Shown one piece after another: positions 49,179 to 58,862 of a stretch of DNA of 64,000 nucleotides (within the stretch, counting starts at the first letter, position 1; every line of letters begins with the position of its first letter). Position numbers and translations under genes: made by a program. The stretch lies in the NCBI GenBank assembly GCA_030536555.1, contig JAUNPU010000012.1:50029-114028 (forward strand), read 5' to 3'. The notes under the pieces are model-generated. The model was not told the DNA's origin and ran no database searches. It was given only the letters and a program-made list of their open reading frames with translations. Source of the stretch: Eubacteriales bacterium. GTDB taxonomy: Bacteria; Bacillota; Clostridia; Lachnospirales; Lachnospiraceae.

Positions 49179-49967
49179 TTATTTCACAACGTTTCCATAC
49201 ACCTCAATCTGAGTCAGCGCCGGGAACGGAGACGGATCGTCCGCCTTGATGAGCTCGCCCAGCTTCACCCAGGTAATGTTCTTCTTCGCAATCTCAAACA
49301 CATGCGGTGCATAGCTCTTCTCCATCTCCACCACCTCGGTGGTTCCATCGGAGAAGCGTAAGGTTCCCTTTACCCACCAGTTATCGTGGGGGAAATCAGC
49401 TCTGGTATAGAGAACAATCCTGTCAACGTCCACCGGCTTGCCGAATTCCAGCGTAATCTCTGCATCATCCTGACGATTGATACCCCAGGATTCATAGGGC
49501 CAGTTGCCGTGGGACTCGTTGGCAAGAACACCATCGATGGCATTTCTTGCCGCAAAAACAGCCTCGCCGCGGGTCTCTACATTGGCAGATGCATGCGGAT
49601 ATACGCCCGGCTCGCCGTGCTGATCCATCACGTTCTTAGCCAGGTTGCGGTATGCATATACCTCATATTCCTCAGCCTTGCGAATGGTCAGATAATGACG
49701 CTCGCCGGTAAAGGACTTCTGATTGTAAGAGGTCTTTTTCTCCTCAAACGGAACCGTGTATACAATATCCTGTTTCGTCACATATACCAGTGCCTCGTCC
49801 ATGGTATCGTCAATCCGGATCACATAAAACGTGTCCACATCATCCACATGAAGCAGAATCTGATCGCCCTCCTGGTAGGTTCCTTCCCATGCAAAGTTTA
49901 AGAAATTCCCGCCCTGTCCGGACGCTTTGATCTCATTATTTAAATCTTTTACGCTGATTGATACCAT
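49179..49967 (-). CDS. Discoidin/F5-8-type carbohydrate-binding protein
   Basis: Protein of 262 aa. The C-terminal about 150 residues look like a galactose-binding (F5/8-type) fold: ARNAIDGVLANESHGNWPYE, ITLEFGKPVDVDRIVLYTRAD, and WVKLGELIKADD...TQIEVYGNV. The N-terminal part (about 110 residues) is unrecognised. No signal peptide is visible, so it is probably cytosolic. It is the last gene of the sugar operon, 52 bp after the DUF2264 gene. Confidence 0.75.
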   Translation of the reverse strand: MVSISVKDLNNEIKASGQGGNFLNFAWEGTYQEGDQILLHVDDVDTFYVIRIDDTMDEALVYVTKQDIVYTVPFEEKKTSYNQKSFTGERHYLTIRKAEEYEVYAYRNLAKNVMDQHGEPGVYPHASANVETRGEAVFAARNAIDGVLANESHGNWPYESWGINRQDDAEITLEFGKPVDVDRIVLYTRADFPHDNWWVKGTLRFSDGTTEVVEMEKSYAPHVFEIAKKNITWVKLGELIKADDPSPFPALTQIEVYGNVVK

Positions 49968-50019
49968 AAGATTTCCTCCAATTTTATATGTATTATGTTC
50001 GGCTCTTTCTGCCTTTCGA

Positions 50020-52113
50020 TCAGACGGTCAGCTTCCCTTCCATCCCCTCATAATCCACGGTCACGCATCTTCCGTCTTTCATGTTCAGCACCACCGGACC
50101 ATATCCTCCGCAGTTCTGCGGGTCCGTGTACGCGATGTCTGCAATCGGGAACAGTTCTTCCTCTGTCCAGTCGCTCTGATCCTTCTTCGTCAGTATAGCA
50201 CAGATCATGGTGTATGGGCAATACTCATAGTAATTCTCTCTTCTGCTGGTTCCGTAAAGCACACGGCTGGTCTCGTATACCGGATTCTTACCGTGGCGGG
50301 TCAGCTCCTTCACCTCATCCCAGCCTGCATAGGTCACAAATGCAATCTGACCTTCCGCGGACTTCATGATCACTGCTTTCGCGCCGCTCTCCTTGCAGGT
50401 TCTCTCCTCGATCATCACGTCGCCCCGGTCCGCCATACCATAGGAGCCAAGGGTCAGGGTATAGGGCTTATCCGGAATCCGCACCTTGTCCACCCGGACA
50501 ATGCCGTTTGCCACCGGGAAGTCTGCCAGGTCGATGGAACACTTGTCCTGGAAGGTAAACTCAAATCCAAAGTATTCCTTCCGATACAGCACCCCGTCCT
50601 TCTCTCCTGCATACATCAGGATGTTGGGAATCAGGGCGATTTCATCCGCTTCCCGCTTCACATCCGCGCCGCGCTTTAAGCTGTACTGCATGGTCTCCAC
50701 ACCCTGATAATCGAAATCATCCCATGGAAACTGACTGTTGAAGGACAGTCTGGAGTAGGCGTTTAAGGAATCATAGTGCTGCTTCATCAGCACCTTTCCG
50801 GTACGGAATTCGGTGATGCCGGTTGCCAGATGGTTGTCCAGCACGATGCCCGGACCATCCAGCACGGTAGTCCTGGTCTCTGCCACAGTCCTGCTCTCCA
50901 CGGCAGTTCCGGTCTCCGCCACCACCCGAACATCACGGTTCTCTGTCCCCTGCCAGATTCCATTGCTCTCCCTCACCGTCCAGAACGGATGGTCCGCCGG
51001 AAGCATCAGGCAGACAAATGCATTGGCAAGCCAGAACGGACTTGCCGCGCAGCTGTAGGTCTGCACAAACGGCTTGAAAGGTCCGTAGAAGCCAAGGCAG
51101 GGAACCCCCTCGTAGAAGCACTCTTCTCTCGTGGCAAACTGCAGCAGCGCGCCGGAGGTAATCCGTCTTGCCCACGCCGGGTCGGCAGTCGGATGGTTCA
51201 ACAGGAAGTTTGCCGCAAACGGCGCAGATGCCGCGCTCCGGTAGGTTCCGCTTCGTCCCCACATGGTCACGTGCCCGTCCCTGTCAAACATATGTGCATA
51301 GGTGCTCACCAGCTCATTGGAATACTGCTCGATTTTTCCCGCAATGTATGGTTCCTTCTCATAACCATACCACTGGTTCCACAGCGGTCCGTACACATGA
51401 AATGCCCACGGGCAGTAATAGTCGAACAGATGTCCGTCACGATACCAGCCATTTCCCGCATAGTAGGATATGATGACCTGAGCGTGGTCCCGCATCATAT
51501 CATGGTCAATCTCATAGCCTTCCCGGTCAAGAAATGCCAGAATCAACATATTAAACAGCCGCCAGTTATGATGCCCTGTATAGGAATGTCCAAAATTGGA
51601 CAGATAATCTGCAATCCTGTCCTTCTCCTCCTGTGTATAGTTATCCCAGATAACCTCCTTGCACATGGTCAGGCCAATCACCAGAGACGCACACTCACAG
51701 GTGTGCTGGAATGCCTTTTCTCCCGGCTTTCCTTCCGGCATGATTTCCTCCACCCGGAGCAGATAGTTGGGCGTACCCGGCGTCACAGAAAGCAGAATCT
51801 GCTTTGCATAGTATTCCTTTAGCGAGTAGCCATTTGCCGTTGCGTCCGGCTCATTGTGCAGAAGCGGCGCTCCGATCAGGAAGCTTCTCGCCAGCCCCTC
51901 GAACCGCTCCGCCGCCAGTCGCCACTTAGGACCATCCGGCTGCGGATAGCTGACGTCAAACTCATGCCGCGGTACCAGAATCGGATCCTCGATCTGTTTT
52001 ACATGCTGAAAGATGCCTTCCAGATAGAAGTGGCTCACTTCCAGCCAGTGCTCTCTGGTCATGCCCGTATAGGGGCTTAATTTGTAATCAGGCTGATTTA
52101 ATGTGAATTTCAT
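50020..52113 (-). CDS. DUF2264 family protein, heparinase/lyase-like architecture
   Basis: Protein of 697 aa of the DUF2264 family, with an (alpha/alpha) toroid N-terminal region (EVSHFYLEGIFQHVKQ, GHHNWRLFNMLILAFLDREG, GDGWYRDGHLFDYYCPWAFH-like block at NGWYRDGHLFDYY) and a beta-rich C-terminal region. DUF2264 proteins occur in polysaccharide loci and resemble alpha/alpha-toroid polysaccharide lyases; the activity is unproven here. A repeated loop VAETGTAVESRTVAETRT is encoded by 18-bp repeats. No signal peptide. It lies between the kinase and the discoidin-like gene. Confidence 0.82.
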   Translation of the reverse strand: MKFTLNQPDYKLSPYTGMTREHWLEVSHFYLEGIFQHVKQIEDPILVPRHEFDVSYPQPDGPKWRLAAERFEGLARSFLIGAPLLHNEPDATANGYSLKEYYAKQILLSVTPGTPNYLLRVEEIMPEGKPGEKAFQHTCECASLVIGLTMCKEVIWDNYTQEEKDRIADYLSNFGHSYTGHHNWRLFNMLILAFLDREGYEIDHDMMRDHAQVIISYYAGNGWYRDGHLFDYYCPWAFHVYGPLWNQWYGYEKEPYIAGKIEQYSNELVSTYAHMFDRDGHVTMWGRSGTYRSAASAPFAANFLLNHPTADPAWARRITSGALLQFATREECFYEGVPCLGFYGPFKPFVQTYSCAASPFWLANAFVCLMLPADHPFWTVRESNGIWQGTENRDVRVVAETGTAVESRTVAETRTTVLDGPGIVLDNHLATGITEFRTGKVLMKQHYDSLNAYSRLSFNSQFPWDDFDYQGVETMQYSLKRGADVKREADEIALIPNILMYAGEKDGVLYRKEYFGFEFTFQDKCSIDLADFPVANGIVRVDKVRIPDKPYTLTLGSYGMADRGDVMIEERTCKESGAKAVIMKSAEGQIAFVTYAGWDEVKELTRHGKNPVYETSRVLYGTSRRENYYEYCPYTMICAILTKKDQSDWTEEELFPIADIAYTDPQNCGGYGPVVLNMKDGRCVTVDYEGMEGKLTV
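50870..50923. repeat. 18-bp in-frame tandem repeat in the DUF2264 gene
   Basis: Three 18-bp units at 50870, 50888 and 50906, moderately diverged, encode hexapeptides of TVAETR type. Confidence 0.75.
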
Positions 52114-52169
52114 ATAGGTTGTGCTCCTTTATCAGGATATAGTTTGTACCATGCAAACGCAGCCGGCAC

Positions 52170-52201
52170 CGCATATTACTGCGAATACCGGCGTGTGTCC
52201 G
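52170..52201. other. Intercistronic hairpin (DUF2264 / kinase)
   Basis: GCCGG...CCGGC outer arms with inner CGCA...TGCG between the two genes, bulged and without a U tract. Probably an mRNA-processing or stability element. Confidence 0.5.
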
Positions 52202-52217
52202 TTTTATGATATTACTC

Positions 52218-53321
52218 TTAATACTTCGCAACCACCTCGCCCATCTCGTCCCAGTGCTGCTCCATGTCAGCCACCAGTCCCAGCTGGGTTCTGCAGCGGT
52301 CCAGATTGTGACCTTCGCGGGAGGTGTGGAAATACACATCCCCCTGCAGATAGTCGGTCAGGAAGCGCATGCCGCACTCTAAGGTCATCAGCTTCGCGCC
52401 CATGGGAAGCATCCGCTTCTCGTTCTCGGTCAGTCTGCCTGCGCAGCCCTCCAGAAAGCCTTTTGCGTAAATGTCAAACAACGGCAGGGACAGCTTTGCC
52501 TTAGTGTAGTCCGGCTCGTCCTCGGCTGCCATGTTGGCGCCGAAGCGGATGGAATCACCGAAGTCGAAGATGGAAAGTCCCGGCATGATGGTGTCTAAGT
52601 CGATGATGCACAGCGCCTCGCCGGTCTTGTCATCGATCATGATGTTGTTGAGCTTGGTGTCGTTGTGGGTAACACGCAGCGGCAGCTCCCCTGCTGCCAG
52701 CATATCCATGGCTGCGTGCATATCCTTCTCCCGGTCCAGAATGAACTGGATCTCGCCCTGTACGGAGGCTGCACGACCGCAGATATCCTCCTCGATTGCC
52801 TTCTTGAAGGTAATCAGGCGGAACGGGGTGTCATGGAAGTGGGGAATGGTCTCCGTCAGCTCCTTTGCCGGATAGTCCGCAAGCAGCTGCTGGAAGTGAC
52901 CGAATGCCTTGCCGCTCTGGTAGAAGTCCTTCGGATCCTTTACCACATCATAGCAGGTTGCGCCCTCGATGAACAGGTAGGTTCTCCAGAAGTTTCCCTC
53001 GGAGCTCTGATAGTAGTCCTGACCGTCTCTGGTGGGAACGGTGTTTAAGGTCTCCCGGTTGGGGTCCCCGCCGTTTTCCACGATTCTCTCCCGCAGGAAA
53101 CGGGTCACACCGGTGATATTCTTCATCAGTCCGGCTGTATCCTTAAAAATCTCATGGTTCATTCTCTGAAGGATGTATCTGCGCTGCCCCTCCTGTGTCC
53201 TGCATACTGCGCAGAAGGTATCATTGATATGGCCGCTGCCGTAACGCTCACAGCTTACCGGCTCGCCTTCCAGTGTAAAGGCTGCCAGAACCTCATTTAA
53301 TTCTTCCTGTCTGATTTCCAT
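52218..53321 (-). CDS. NahK-like N-acetylhexosamine 1-kinase
   Basis: Aminoglycoside-phosphotransferase-fold sugar kinase, 367 aa. Catalytic loop VTHNDTKLNNIMIDD, metal site IIDLDTIMPG followed by FDFGDSIR. N-terminal GSGHINDTFCAV and RYILQRMNHEIFKD match N-acetylhexosamine 1-kinases, which phosphorylate GlcNAc and GalNAc at C1. AAAGAGG precedes the ATG. The next gene upstream is a nucleotidyltransferase, so the product is likely turned into a UDP-sugar. Confidence 0.85.
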   Translation of the reverse strand: MEIRQEELNEVLAAFTLEGEPVSCERYGSGHINDTFCAVCRTQEGQRRYILQRMNHEIFKDTAGLMKNITGVTRFLRERIVENGGDPNRETLNTVPTRDGQDYYQSSEGNFWRTYLFIEGATCYDVVKDPKDFYQSGKAFGHFQQLLADYPAKELTETIPHFHDTPFRLITFKKAIEEDICGRAASVQGEIQFILDREKDMHAAMDMLAAGELPLRVTHNDTKLNNIMIDDKTGEALCIIDLDTIMPGLSIFDFGDSIRFGANMAAEDEPDYTKAKLSLPLFDIYAKGFLEGCAGRLTENEKRMLPMGAKLMTLECGMRFLTDYLQGDVYFHTSREGHNLDRCRTQLGLVADMEQHWDEMGEVVAKY

Positions 53322-53341
53322 TCTCTAATCCTCTTTCTCAG

Positions 53342-53364
53342 GGTCTGCGCATCCTGCGCAGACC
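53342..53364. other. Perfect 10-bp intercistronic hairpin
   Basis: GGTCTGCGCA and TGCGCAGACC are separated by three bases, just upstream of the kinase ribosome binding site. No U tract follows, so it is more likely a stability or translation-control element than a terminator. Confidence 0.75.
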
Positions 53365-53374
53365 AGCCGGTTTA

Positions 53375-54301
53375 CTAGTTCTCCCACAGCTTCTGCGGAT
53401 ACAGTCCCTTGTCCTTCAGACTCTGGATTGCATCCATCACCTGCTGCTTATCCTCTTTGTAGGTAACGCCGTACCACTTGTCCGCACTCTTTAATACGGT
53501 CACCTCTGCCTTGTCTTCCTTCAACAGCTCATCTACCACGAACGGCAGGAAGTATTCGCCCTTTAACGGGTTCTCTGCCATAGCCTTGTCCAGGAATGCA
53601 CAGAAGCGGTTCTCCAGCTCCGGCATAATGCTCTCGGTGAAGCCCCACATGTTCATGGATACGGTGGTGTCAGCCGGGATGTCGGTCCAGGTCTCGCCGC
53701 CGTCCTCGCTGAATGCAGCGCCCTCGCCGCGGCGCTCGATCATGGTGCGCTCCACAATATCAGCCAGCTTGCCGTTCTCGTCCACGGAGCAGCAGCCACG
53801 CGCAACGGAACCGAAGTCGGTCAGGGTGTTGGACAGGCGGTAGCCAACCATGGCGTACTGATATTTCTCCCCGTCCTGAAGCTCGGTAAGCGCGTCATAC
53901 ATGGTCTTGAATGCGGTCTTGCCGTAGTAGTCATCTGCATTGATGACCATGAACGGGCTGTCGATCACCGGCTTGCAGCACAGGATTGCGTGAGCGGTAC
54001 CCCAGGGTTTTACCCGGTCTGCCGGAACGGTGTAGCCTTCCGGTAAGAGGTCGGTCTCCTGGTACACATACTCCACCTGAATCTTCTCTGCGATGCGGTT
54101 GCCGATGTGCTCCTTGAACTCCTTCTCGATGGCCTTCTTGATGATGAACACAACCTTCTCAAATCCGGCCTCTTTTGCGTCAAAAATTGAAAAGTCAATG
54201 ATGATATTGCCGTACTCGTCTACCGGTGCAATCTGCTTAAGCCCTCCGAACCGGCTTCCCATACCTGCTGCCATAATGACTAAAACTGGTTTTTTACTCA
54301 T
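53375..54301 (-). CDS. Sugar-1-phosphate nucleotidyltransferase
   Basis: Nucleotidyltransferase fold, 308 aa: VLVIMAAGMGSRFGGLKQIAP (nucleotide-binding loop), WGTAHAILCCKP, VINADDYYGKTAF (metal Asp), and EYFLPFVVDELL. It resembles the uridylyltransferases that follow NahK in the Bifidobacterium lacto-N-biose operon. The activated sugar (GalNAc-1-P or GlcNAc-1-P) is inferred from the neighbour. AAAGGA precedes the ATG. Confidence 0.85.
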   Translation of the reverse strand: MSKKPVLVIMAAGMGSRFGGLKQIAPVDEYGNIIIDFSIFDAKEAGFEKVVFIIKKAIEKEFKEHIGNRIAEKIQVEYVYQETDLLPEGYTVPADRVKPWGTAHAILCCKPVIDSPFMVINADDYYGKTAFKTMYDALTELQDGEKYQYAMVGYRLSNTLTDFGSVARGCCSVDENGKLADIVERTMIERRGEGAAFSEDGGETWTDIPADTTVSMNMWGFTESIMPELENRFCAFLDKAMAENPLKGEYFLPFVVDELLKEDKAEVTVLKSADKWYGVTYKEDKQQVMDAIQSLKDKGLYPQKLWEN

Positions 54302-54337
54302 GATTTATTTCCTTTCTATATCCACGATAAGTCCGTC

Positions 54338-55744
54338 TTATTGTTCCGTAGCTCTCTCGCCCCACAGGAACGGATCCTCCGTCAGCTCCAGATACTCTCT
54401 CAGTCTCTTTCTAAATGCCAGAATCTCCGACTCTTTACAGTCTGCCTCAATCTCCCTCGGTGACAGCTGATAAGGGTCCTTCTCATCATCGTAGAGATAT
54501 TCCTTCTGAACATCATCCGGATGATAGCCGTTGGTGATTACGTAAGTATATTTACGGGTCTTGATGCCTCTCCAGCCATATGCCTTGTGGGTCAGTCCCC
54601 GGTCGCTGAATGCCTTTACCATGTCGCCGCCGCCCGGATAGGAGCACAGAAGCATATCCTGCGGGCAGTCTGCATCTGCTCCGAACATGCCCTTCTTGTG
54701 GCTGTAGCCCTGACAGGTATCCGGCACCGGCAGATCAAGAAGCTCAAGCAGCGTCGGCATATGATCCGGACTTGCAAAGATTTCCTGATTCTCCCCTGCC
54801 TCGATCACGCCCTTCTGGCGCATCATCAGCGGAATGTGAATGGACTCCTCGTACCAGACGTTCTTGCTCATCAGTCCCTGGGAACCCATCATATCCCCGT
54901 GGTCGGCAGAAACCACCACCAGCGTATTCTCCTCCAGATGATTGTCCTTCAGATACTGATAGATTCTGGAGAACTGATCGTCGATTCCGTGGACTGCCGC
55001 GAAATACTGGCGGGTCTGTGTCTCTAAGAGACCACCCTTCTCCCGCTTCTCCATGGGCACATTGTCCCGGTAGTGAATCTCCAGATTCTTAAACTTGTCA
55101 TAGTAGCGGTCCGGCACCAGCTCATAGGGCAGATGGGGCGGATTGTAGGAAACAAACAGCGCAAAGGGTCTGTCGCTGTCCTTCCGCGCTTCCATGAACT
55201 CGATTGCCTTGTCGGTCTCGAACTCTGCGGACCATTTGCCCGGCTTGATCTGGGTCTCATCGTCCATCCAGTAGTGGGGATCCAGATGCTCGTCGCAGGC
55301 GCCGTAGGACAGCCAGTAGTCAAAACCCTGACGCCGCTCTCCCGGCGGTGTGTAGGCATCCCAGTCCTTTGCCCCGGACCTGGGATGCTTCATAAAGTTC
55401 AGCTCCGATGCATCCAGATGCCATTTGCCGATGTAGCCGGTCTGATAGTCATGGTCCTTCAGCACATTTCCGATACAGGTTTCCTGTGGTTTTAACATGA
55501 TTTTCTCTTCCAGACCGATCTTGCAGTTGGTCCACATGCCCACGTTAAAGGGGTATTTCCCGGAAAACAGGGATGCCCTGTGCGGGGAACACAGAGGGAA
55601 GGTGCTGTATGCGTGGGAAAAGCACATACTCTCCTGCGCAAAGCGGTCAAACCACGGAGTCACGACCTGATCGGCATGATGGCATCCCAGTGCTTCATAA
55701 CGCCACTGATCGGCAAAAATATAAAGTAAATTTGTCTTGCTCAT
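54338..55744 (-). CDS. Sulfatase, Cys-type formylglycine
   Basis: Sulfate-ester hydrolase of 468 aa. The formylglycine motif C-x-P-x-R appears as CSPHRASLFSGKYP with Cys near residue 52; metal ligands are in YIFADQWR and VVVSADHGDMMGSQG, with GYIGKWHL and YNPPHLPY also present. It must be matured by a sulfatase-activating enzyme not in the window. No signal peptide, so it acts on imported sugars. GGAGAATGAAACG supports the start at 55744. Confidence 0.92.
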   Translation of the reverse strand: MSKTNLLYIFADQWRYEALGCHHADQVVTPWFDRFAQESMCFSHAYSTFPLCSPHRASLFSGKYPFNVGMWTNCKIGLEEKIMLKPQETCIGNVLKDHDYQTGYIGKWHLDASELNFMKHPRSGAKDWDAYTPPGERRQGFDYWLSYGACDEHLDPHYWMDDETQIKPGKWSAEFETDKAIEFMEARKDSDRPFALFVSYNPPHLPYELVPDRYYDKFKNLEIHYRDNVPMEKREKGGLLETQTRQYFAAVHGIDDQFSRIYQYLKDNHLEENTLVVVSADHGDMMGSQGLMSKNVWYEESIHIPLMMRQKGVIEAGENQEIFASPDHMPTLLELLDLPVPDTCQGYSHKKGMFGADADCPQDMLLCSYPGGGDMVKAFSDRGLTHKAYGWRGIKTRKYTYVITNGYHPDDVQKEYLYDDEKDPYQLSPREIEADCKESEILAFRKRLREYLELTEDPFLWGERATEQ

Positions 55745-55819
55745 CGTTTCATTCTCCATTATCCATTTCCGATGCAGAAAGCACGCCACAGGCGCCCGTT
55801 CCTGCATGCGTAAGCATCA

Positions 55820-55865
55820 ACAGCCGCATGGTATACGCGCCGTATCCGGCTTCCAATGCGGCTGT
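55820..55865. other. Perfect 10-bp intercistronic hairpin
   Basis: ACAGCCGCAT (55820-55829) and ATGCGGCTGT (55856-55865), with a smaller GCCG hairpin inside, lie between the GH88 and sulfatase genes. No long U tract follows in the minus reading (TTG). Likely processing or partial termination. Confidence 0.7.
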
Positions 55866-55895
55866 TTTCTTATACAATCTTAACTTTTTCTGTGA

Positions 55896-57074
55896 TTACC
55901 AGTACAGCTCCCAGTCCTTGCTCAGACGAATCAGCGCTTCCATGTAGAAGTAATCTCCCCAGGTGTTGCACTCGTCCACGCCGCGGTTTGTACAGGTATT
56001 CTCTTTGGAATCTCTCGCGTAGGTTCCGTGAAGCAGCAGGCCGTTGGACACCTTGCTGTCTGTATTTGCGCAGTGGTCAATCAGGGCACGCAGCATCTTG
56101 TCGGCTGCTTCCAGATACTTGTCTGCCTTCTCCTTGTCCAGGTATTTTGCCATCTCCAGAATCCCGCAGATGGTAATGGCGGATGCGGAGGAATCTCTCG
56201 GCTCGTCACTGCCCGTATCGAAGTCGAAATCCCAGTAGGGAACCAGATCTTCCGGCAGATGCTCGATGAAGTAGTCGGTCACCCGGCAGAACAGATCGAT
56301 GTACTCCGGTTTCTTCAGATAGCGGTAGCTCAGTGCGATGCCATATACGCCCCAGGACTGACCTCTCGCCCATGCTGAGTTGTTGCGGTTGCCCTGGTGG
56401 GTCACGCCGTGAGTCGGCTCACCGGTCACCATGTCGATAAAGTGGGTGTGGTAAGTGGAATTGTCCGGTCTCACCACGCACTTCATGGCAGTTTTGATGT
56501 GGTTCTCTGCCTTCTCCGCGTAGGACTGATCTCCGGTCACCTCCGTCGCCCAGTACAGGATCGGAAGATTCAAGAGACAGTCGATGATCAGGCGGTACTC
56601 CTTCGGCTCACCCGGGTTGCCCCATGCCTGCAGGAACTTACCTACCTCACGGTAACGCTCTGCCAGATGGTCCGCAGCCAGAAGTGCCGCCTTCTTTGCA
56701 GTCTCACTGCCGGTCAGCTTGTAGGCTGCCACGCAGGATAAGCTGTAGAGAAAGCCCATGTCGTGATGATTCACGTCAATCTTCTCTTCAATTCTCTTTA
56801 AGAAGCTGTCCACCTGAACCAGCGCAGCCTCTTTGAACGCCTCGTCACCGGTATGCTCGTAAGCCAGCCAGATGACGCCGGTCCAGAAGCCGGTGGTCCA
56901 CTCCACATTCTCCGTGGGCTCATAGAAGTTGTCAAAGCTGTTGGAGGACTGGAACTTATCCGTAAATTCCGGCAGGTTGGACTTTACCACGCGGCAGGCA
57001 CCGTCAAGAGCCTTTGCCACCATGCCGTCCTCCACGCCAGGATACTGTTTGATACTTTCAAATGTCTGTGCCAT
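55896..57074 (-). CDS. GH88 unsaturated glucuronyl hydrolase
   Basis: Removes the unsaturated uronic acid left by polysaccharide lyases from glycosaminoglycan oligosaccharides, 392 aa. The two acidic residues expected in GH88 are in NHHDMGFLYSLS (Asp 105) and RLIIDCLLNLPILYWA (Asp 165), 60 residues apart as in known UGLs. ARGQSWGVYGIALSYRYL is a further signature. There is no signal peptide, so it acts in the cytosol on imported disaccharides. Confidence 0.93.
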   Translation of the reverse strand: MAQTFESIKQYPGVEDGMVAKALDGACRVVKSNLPEFTDKFQSSNSFDNFYEPTENVEWTTGFWTGVIWLAYEHTGDEAFKEAALVQVDSFLKRIEEKIDVNHHDMGFLYSLSCVAAYKLTGSETAKKAALLAADHLAERYREVGKFLQAWGNPGEPKEYRLIIDCLLNLPILYWATEVTGDQSYAEKAENHIKTAMKCVVRPDNSTYHTHFIDMVTGEPTHGVTHQGNRNNSAWARGQSWGVYGIALSYRYLKKPEYIDLFCRVTDYFIEHLPEDLVPYWDFDFDTGSDEPRDSSASAITICGILEMAKYLDKEKADKYLEAADKMLRALIDHCANTDSKVSNGLLLHGTYARDSKENTCTNRGVDECNTWGDYFYMEALIRLSKDWELYW

Positions 57075-57094
57075 TACACTTCTCCTCTAATCGA

Positions 57095-57922
57095 TTAACC
57101 CTTGATACCGCTGGCAGCAACACCTTCTACGAAGAACTTCTGACAGCTTAAGAAAATGATAACAACCGGAATCAGGGAGCATACAGATGCTGCCATGATC
57201 CATGCGTAGTCAGCACCGTACTGGGAAATGAACATACGGATACCTAACTGGATGGTCTTTAACTCTTTGGTCTTTAAGTAAATGAGTGGTCCCATGAAGT
57301 CGTTCCACACGTTGGTGAAGGTGAAGATGACCAGGGTTGCCATCGCCGGTTTGCCCAGCGGGAAAATAACCTTTGCGAAGATGCCGTACTCGTTCAGACC
57401 GTCGATGCGGGCTGCCTCACACAGCTCATCAGGAATACTGATGTAGAACTGACGAATCAGGAATACGCCGAATGCGGAGAACGCCTGCATCAGGATCAGT
57501 CCTAAGTGGGTATCGTTAAGACCCATCTTGGATACCAGGATAAACTGCGGTACCATGTATACCTGCCACGGAATTGCGATGGTGGTTACATACATTAAGA
57601 AGATCAGGTCTCTGCCGACGAATTTGGATTTGGTAAATCCGTATGCTGCGAAGCAGCTGGTAAACAGCTGAATGGAGGTGGTGATCACCGTCAGCTTCGC
57701 GGTATTTAAGAAGAAGGTCAGCAGCGGAATCTTCTTCCAGATAATCTTATAGTTGTTCCACTCAAAGGTATCCGGCCACCATTTCATCGGGATGGAGAAT
57801 ACGTCCTTGTTCATTTTCAAGGAGGAAATGATCATCCAGTAGAACGGAACCAGCATGAAGATCGATAAACCGATCAGTGCAATATAAAGTATGGTTTTTG
57901 TTGTTTTCTGTTTTGCAGTCAT
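57095..57922 (-). CDS. Sugar ABC permease, MsmG/LacG type
   Basis: Second permease of a CUT1 sugar importer, 275 aa, six helices. The EAA loop is EAARIDGLNEYGIFAKVIFPLGKPA. It lies 18 bp after the other permease. No ATPase gene is present; CUT1 systems often share one MsmK-type ATPase encoded elsewhere. Confidence 0.95.
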   Translation of the reverse strand: MTAKQKTTKTILYIALIGLSIFMLVPFYWMIISSLKMNKDVFSIPMKWWPDTFEWNNYKIIWKKIPLLTFFLNTAKLTVITTSIQLFTSCFAAYGFTKSKFVGRDLIFLMYVTTIAIPWQVYMVPQFILVSKMGLNDTHLGLILMQAFSAFGVFLIRQFYISIPDELCEAARIDGLNEYGIFAKVIFPLGKPAMATLVIFTFTNVWNDFMGPLIYLKTKELKTIQLGIRMFISQYGADYAWIMAASVCSLIPVVIIFLSCQKFFVEGVAASGIKG

Positions 57923-57940
57923 TTTCGTTTCCCCCTTTCC

Positions 57941-58834
57941 TTACATATCCTTGGACCACTTCTTCTCGCCGTTGAACTGGATCAGAGTGATAACCAGAAC
58001 CACTGCGAACAGAATGATCGCACCTGCACTTGCCGGGCCGAATTCCCAGGTGGTAAATGCTTTTTCGTAGATGTAGTTAACCAGAGTCTTGGTTGCGTTA
58101 CCAGGACCGCCGCCGGTCATAACGTATACCATATCGAATACCTTGAAGCACTGAATGGTCAGCATGATCAGTACGAAGAAGGTGGTCGGTGTCAGCATCG
58201 GAACGGTGATGTAGCGAAGCTTCTGCCATCCGTTTGCGCCGTCGATACTTGCTGCCTCATAGAGAGAACCGGAGATTCCCTGCAGGGCTGCCAGATATAC
58301 GATCATGTAGTAACCGGTGTATTTCCATACGGTTACGATTGCTACGGCTACCATCGCCCAATCGGTAGATACCACCCATCTCGGCGGCTCTGCGATACCG
58401 ATGAATTTTAAGAATTCGTTGATCGGTCCGAAATCCGGCTGGAACAGCATATTCCATACAGCACCTACTGCTACGGTAGAAGCAATGTACGGGAAGAAGA
58501 AGGATGCACGGTAAAATGCAATGCCTTTAATTTTCGAATTTAATAATACTGCAAGCAGTAAGGACAGAATCAACGTTGGCAGTACGGTCATCAATGCGTA
58601 GGAAACCGTATGCATAAATGCGCCCCGAAACAGCGAATCGCCGAAAATCTGTGTGAAGTTCTGCAGTCCGACAAATTCCATCGGTGCCTGAGAACCGTCC
58701 CACTTCATAACGCTTAATACGAAAGAGAAAATAACCGGAATGAAAACGAACATGGTGTAGCCGATCAGGTTTGGAAGAATAAAGGAATACCCGATCAGGT
58801 TATCACGCAGTTTTCTCTTGCTCTTTGAATTCAT
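57941..58834 (-). CDS. Sugar ABC permease, MsmF/LacF type
   Basis: First permease of the importer, 297 aa, six helices, with the EAA loop EAASIDGANGWQKLRYITVPMLTP and N-terminal NLIGYSFILPNLIGYTMFV. A strong hairpin lies between it and the binding-protein gene, which would lower its expression relative to that gene. Confidence 0.95.
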   Translation of the reverse strand: MNSKSKRKLRDNLIGYSFILPNLIGYTMFVFIPVIFSFVLSVMKWDGSQAPMEFVGLQNFTQIFGDSLFRGAFMHTVSYALMTVLPTLILSLLLAVLLNSKIKGIAFYRASFFFPYIASTVAVGAVWNMLFQPDFGPINEFLKFIGIAEPPRWVVSTDWAMVAVAIVTVWKYTGYYMIVYLAALQGISGSLYEAASIDGANGWQKLRYITVPMLTPTTFFVLIMLTIQCFKVFDMVYVMTGGGPGNATKTLVNYIYEKAFTTWEFGPASAGAIILFAVVLVITLIQFNGEKKWSKDM

Positions 58835-58862
58835 TGTGTATACCTCCTGTTAAAATTTCCGT

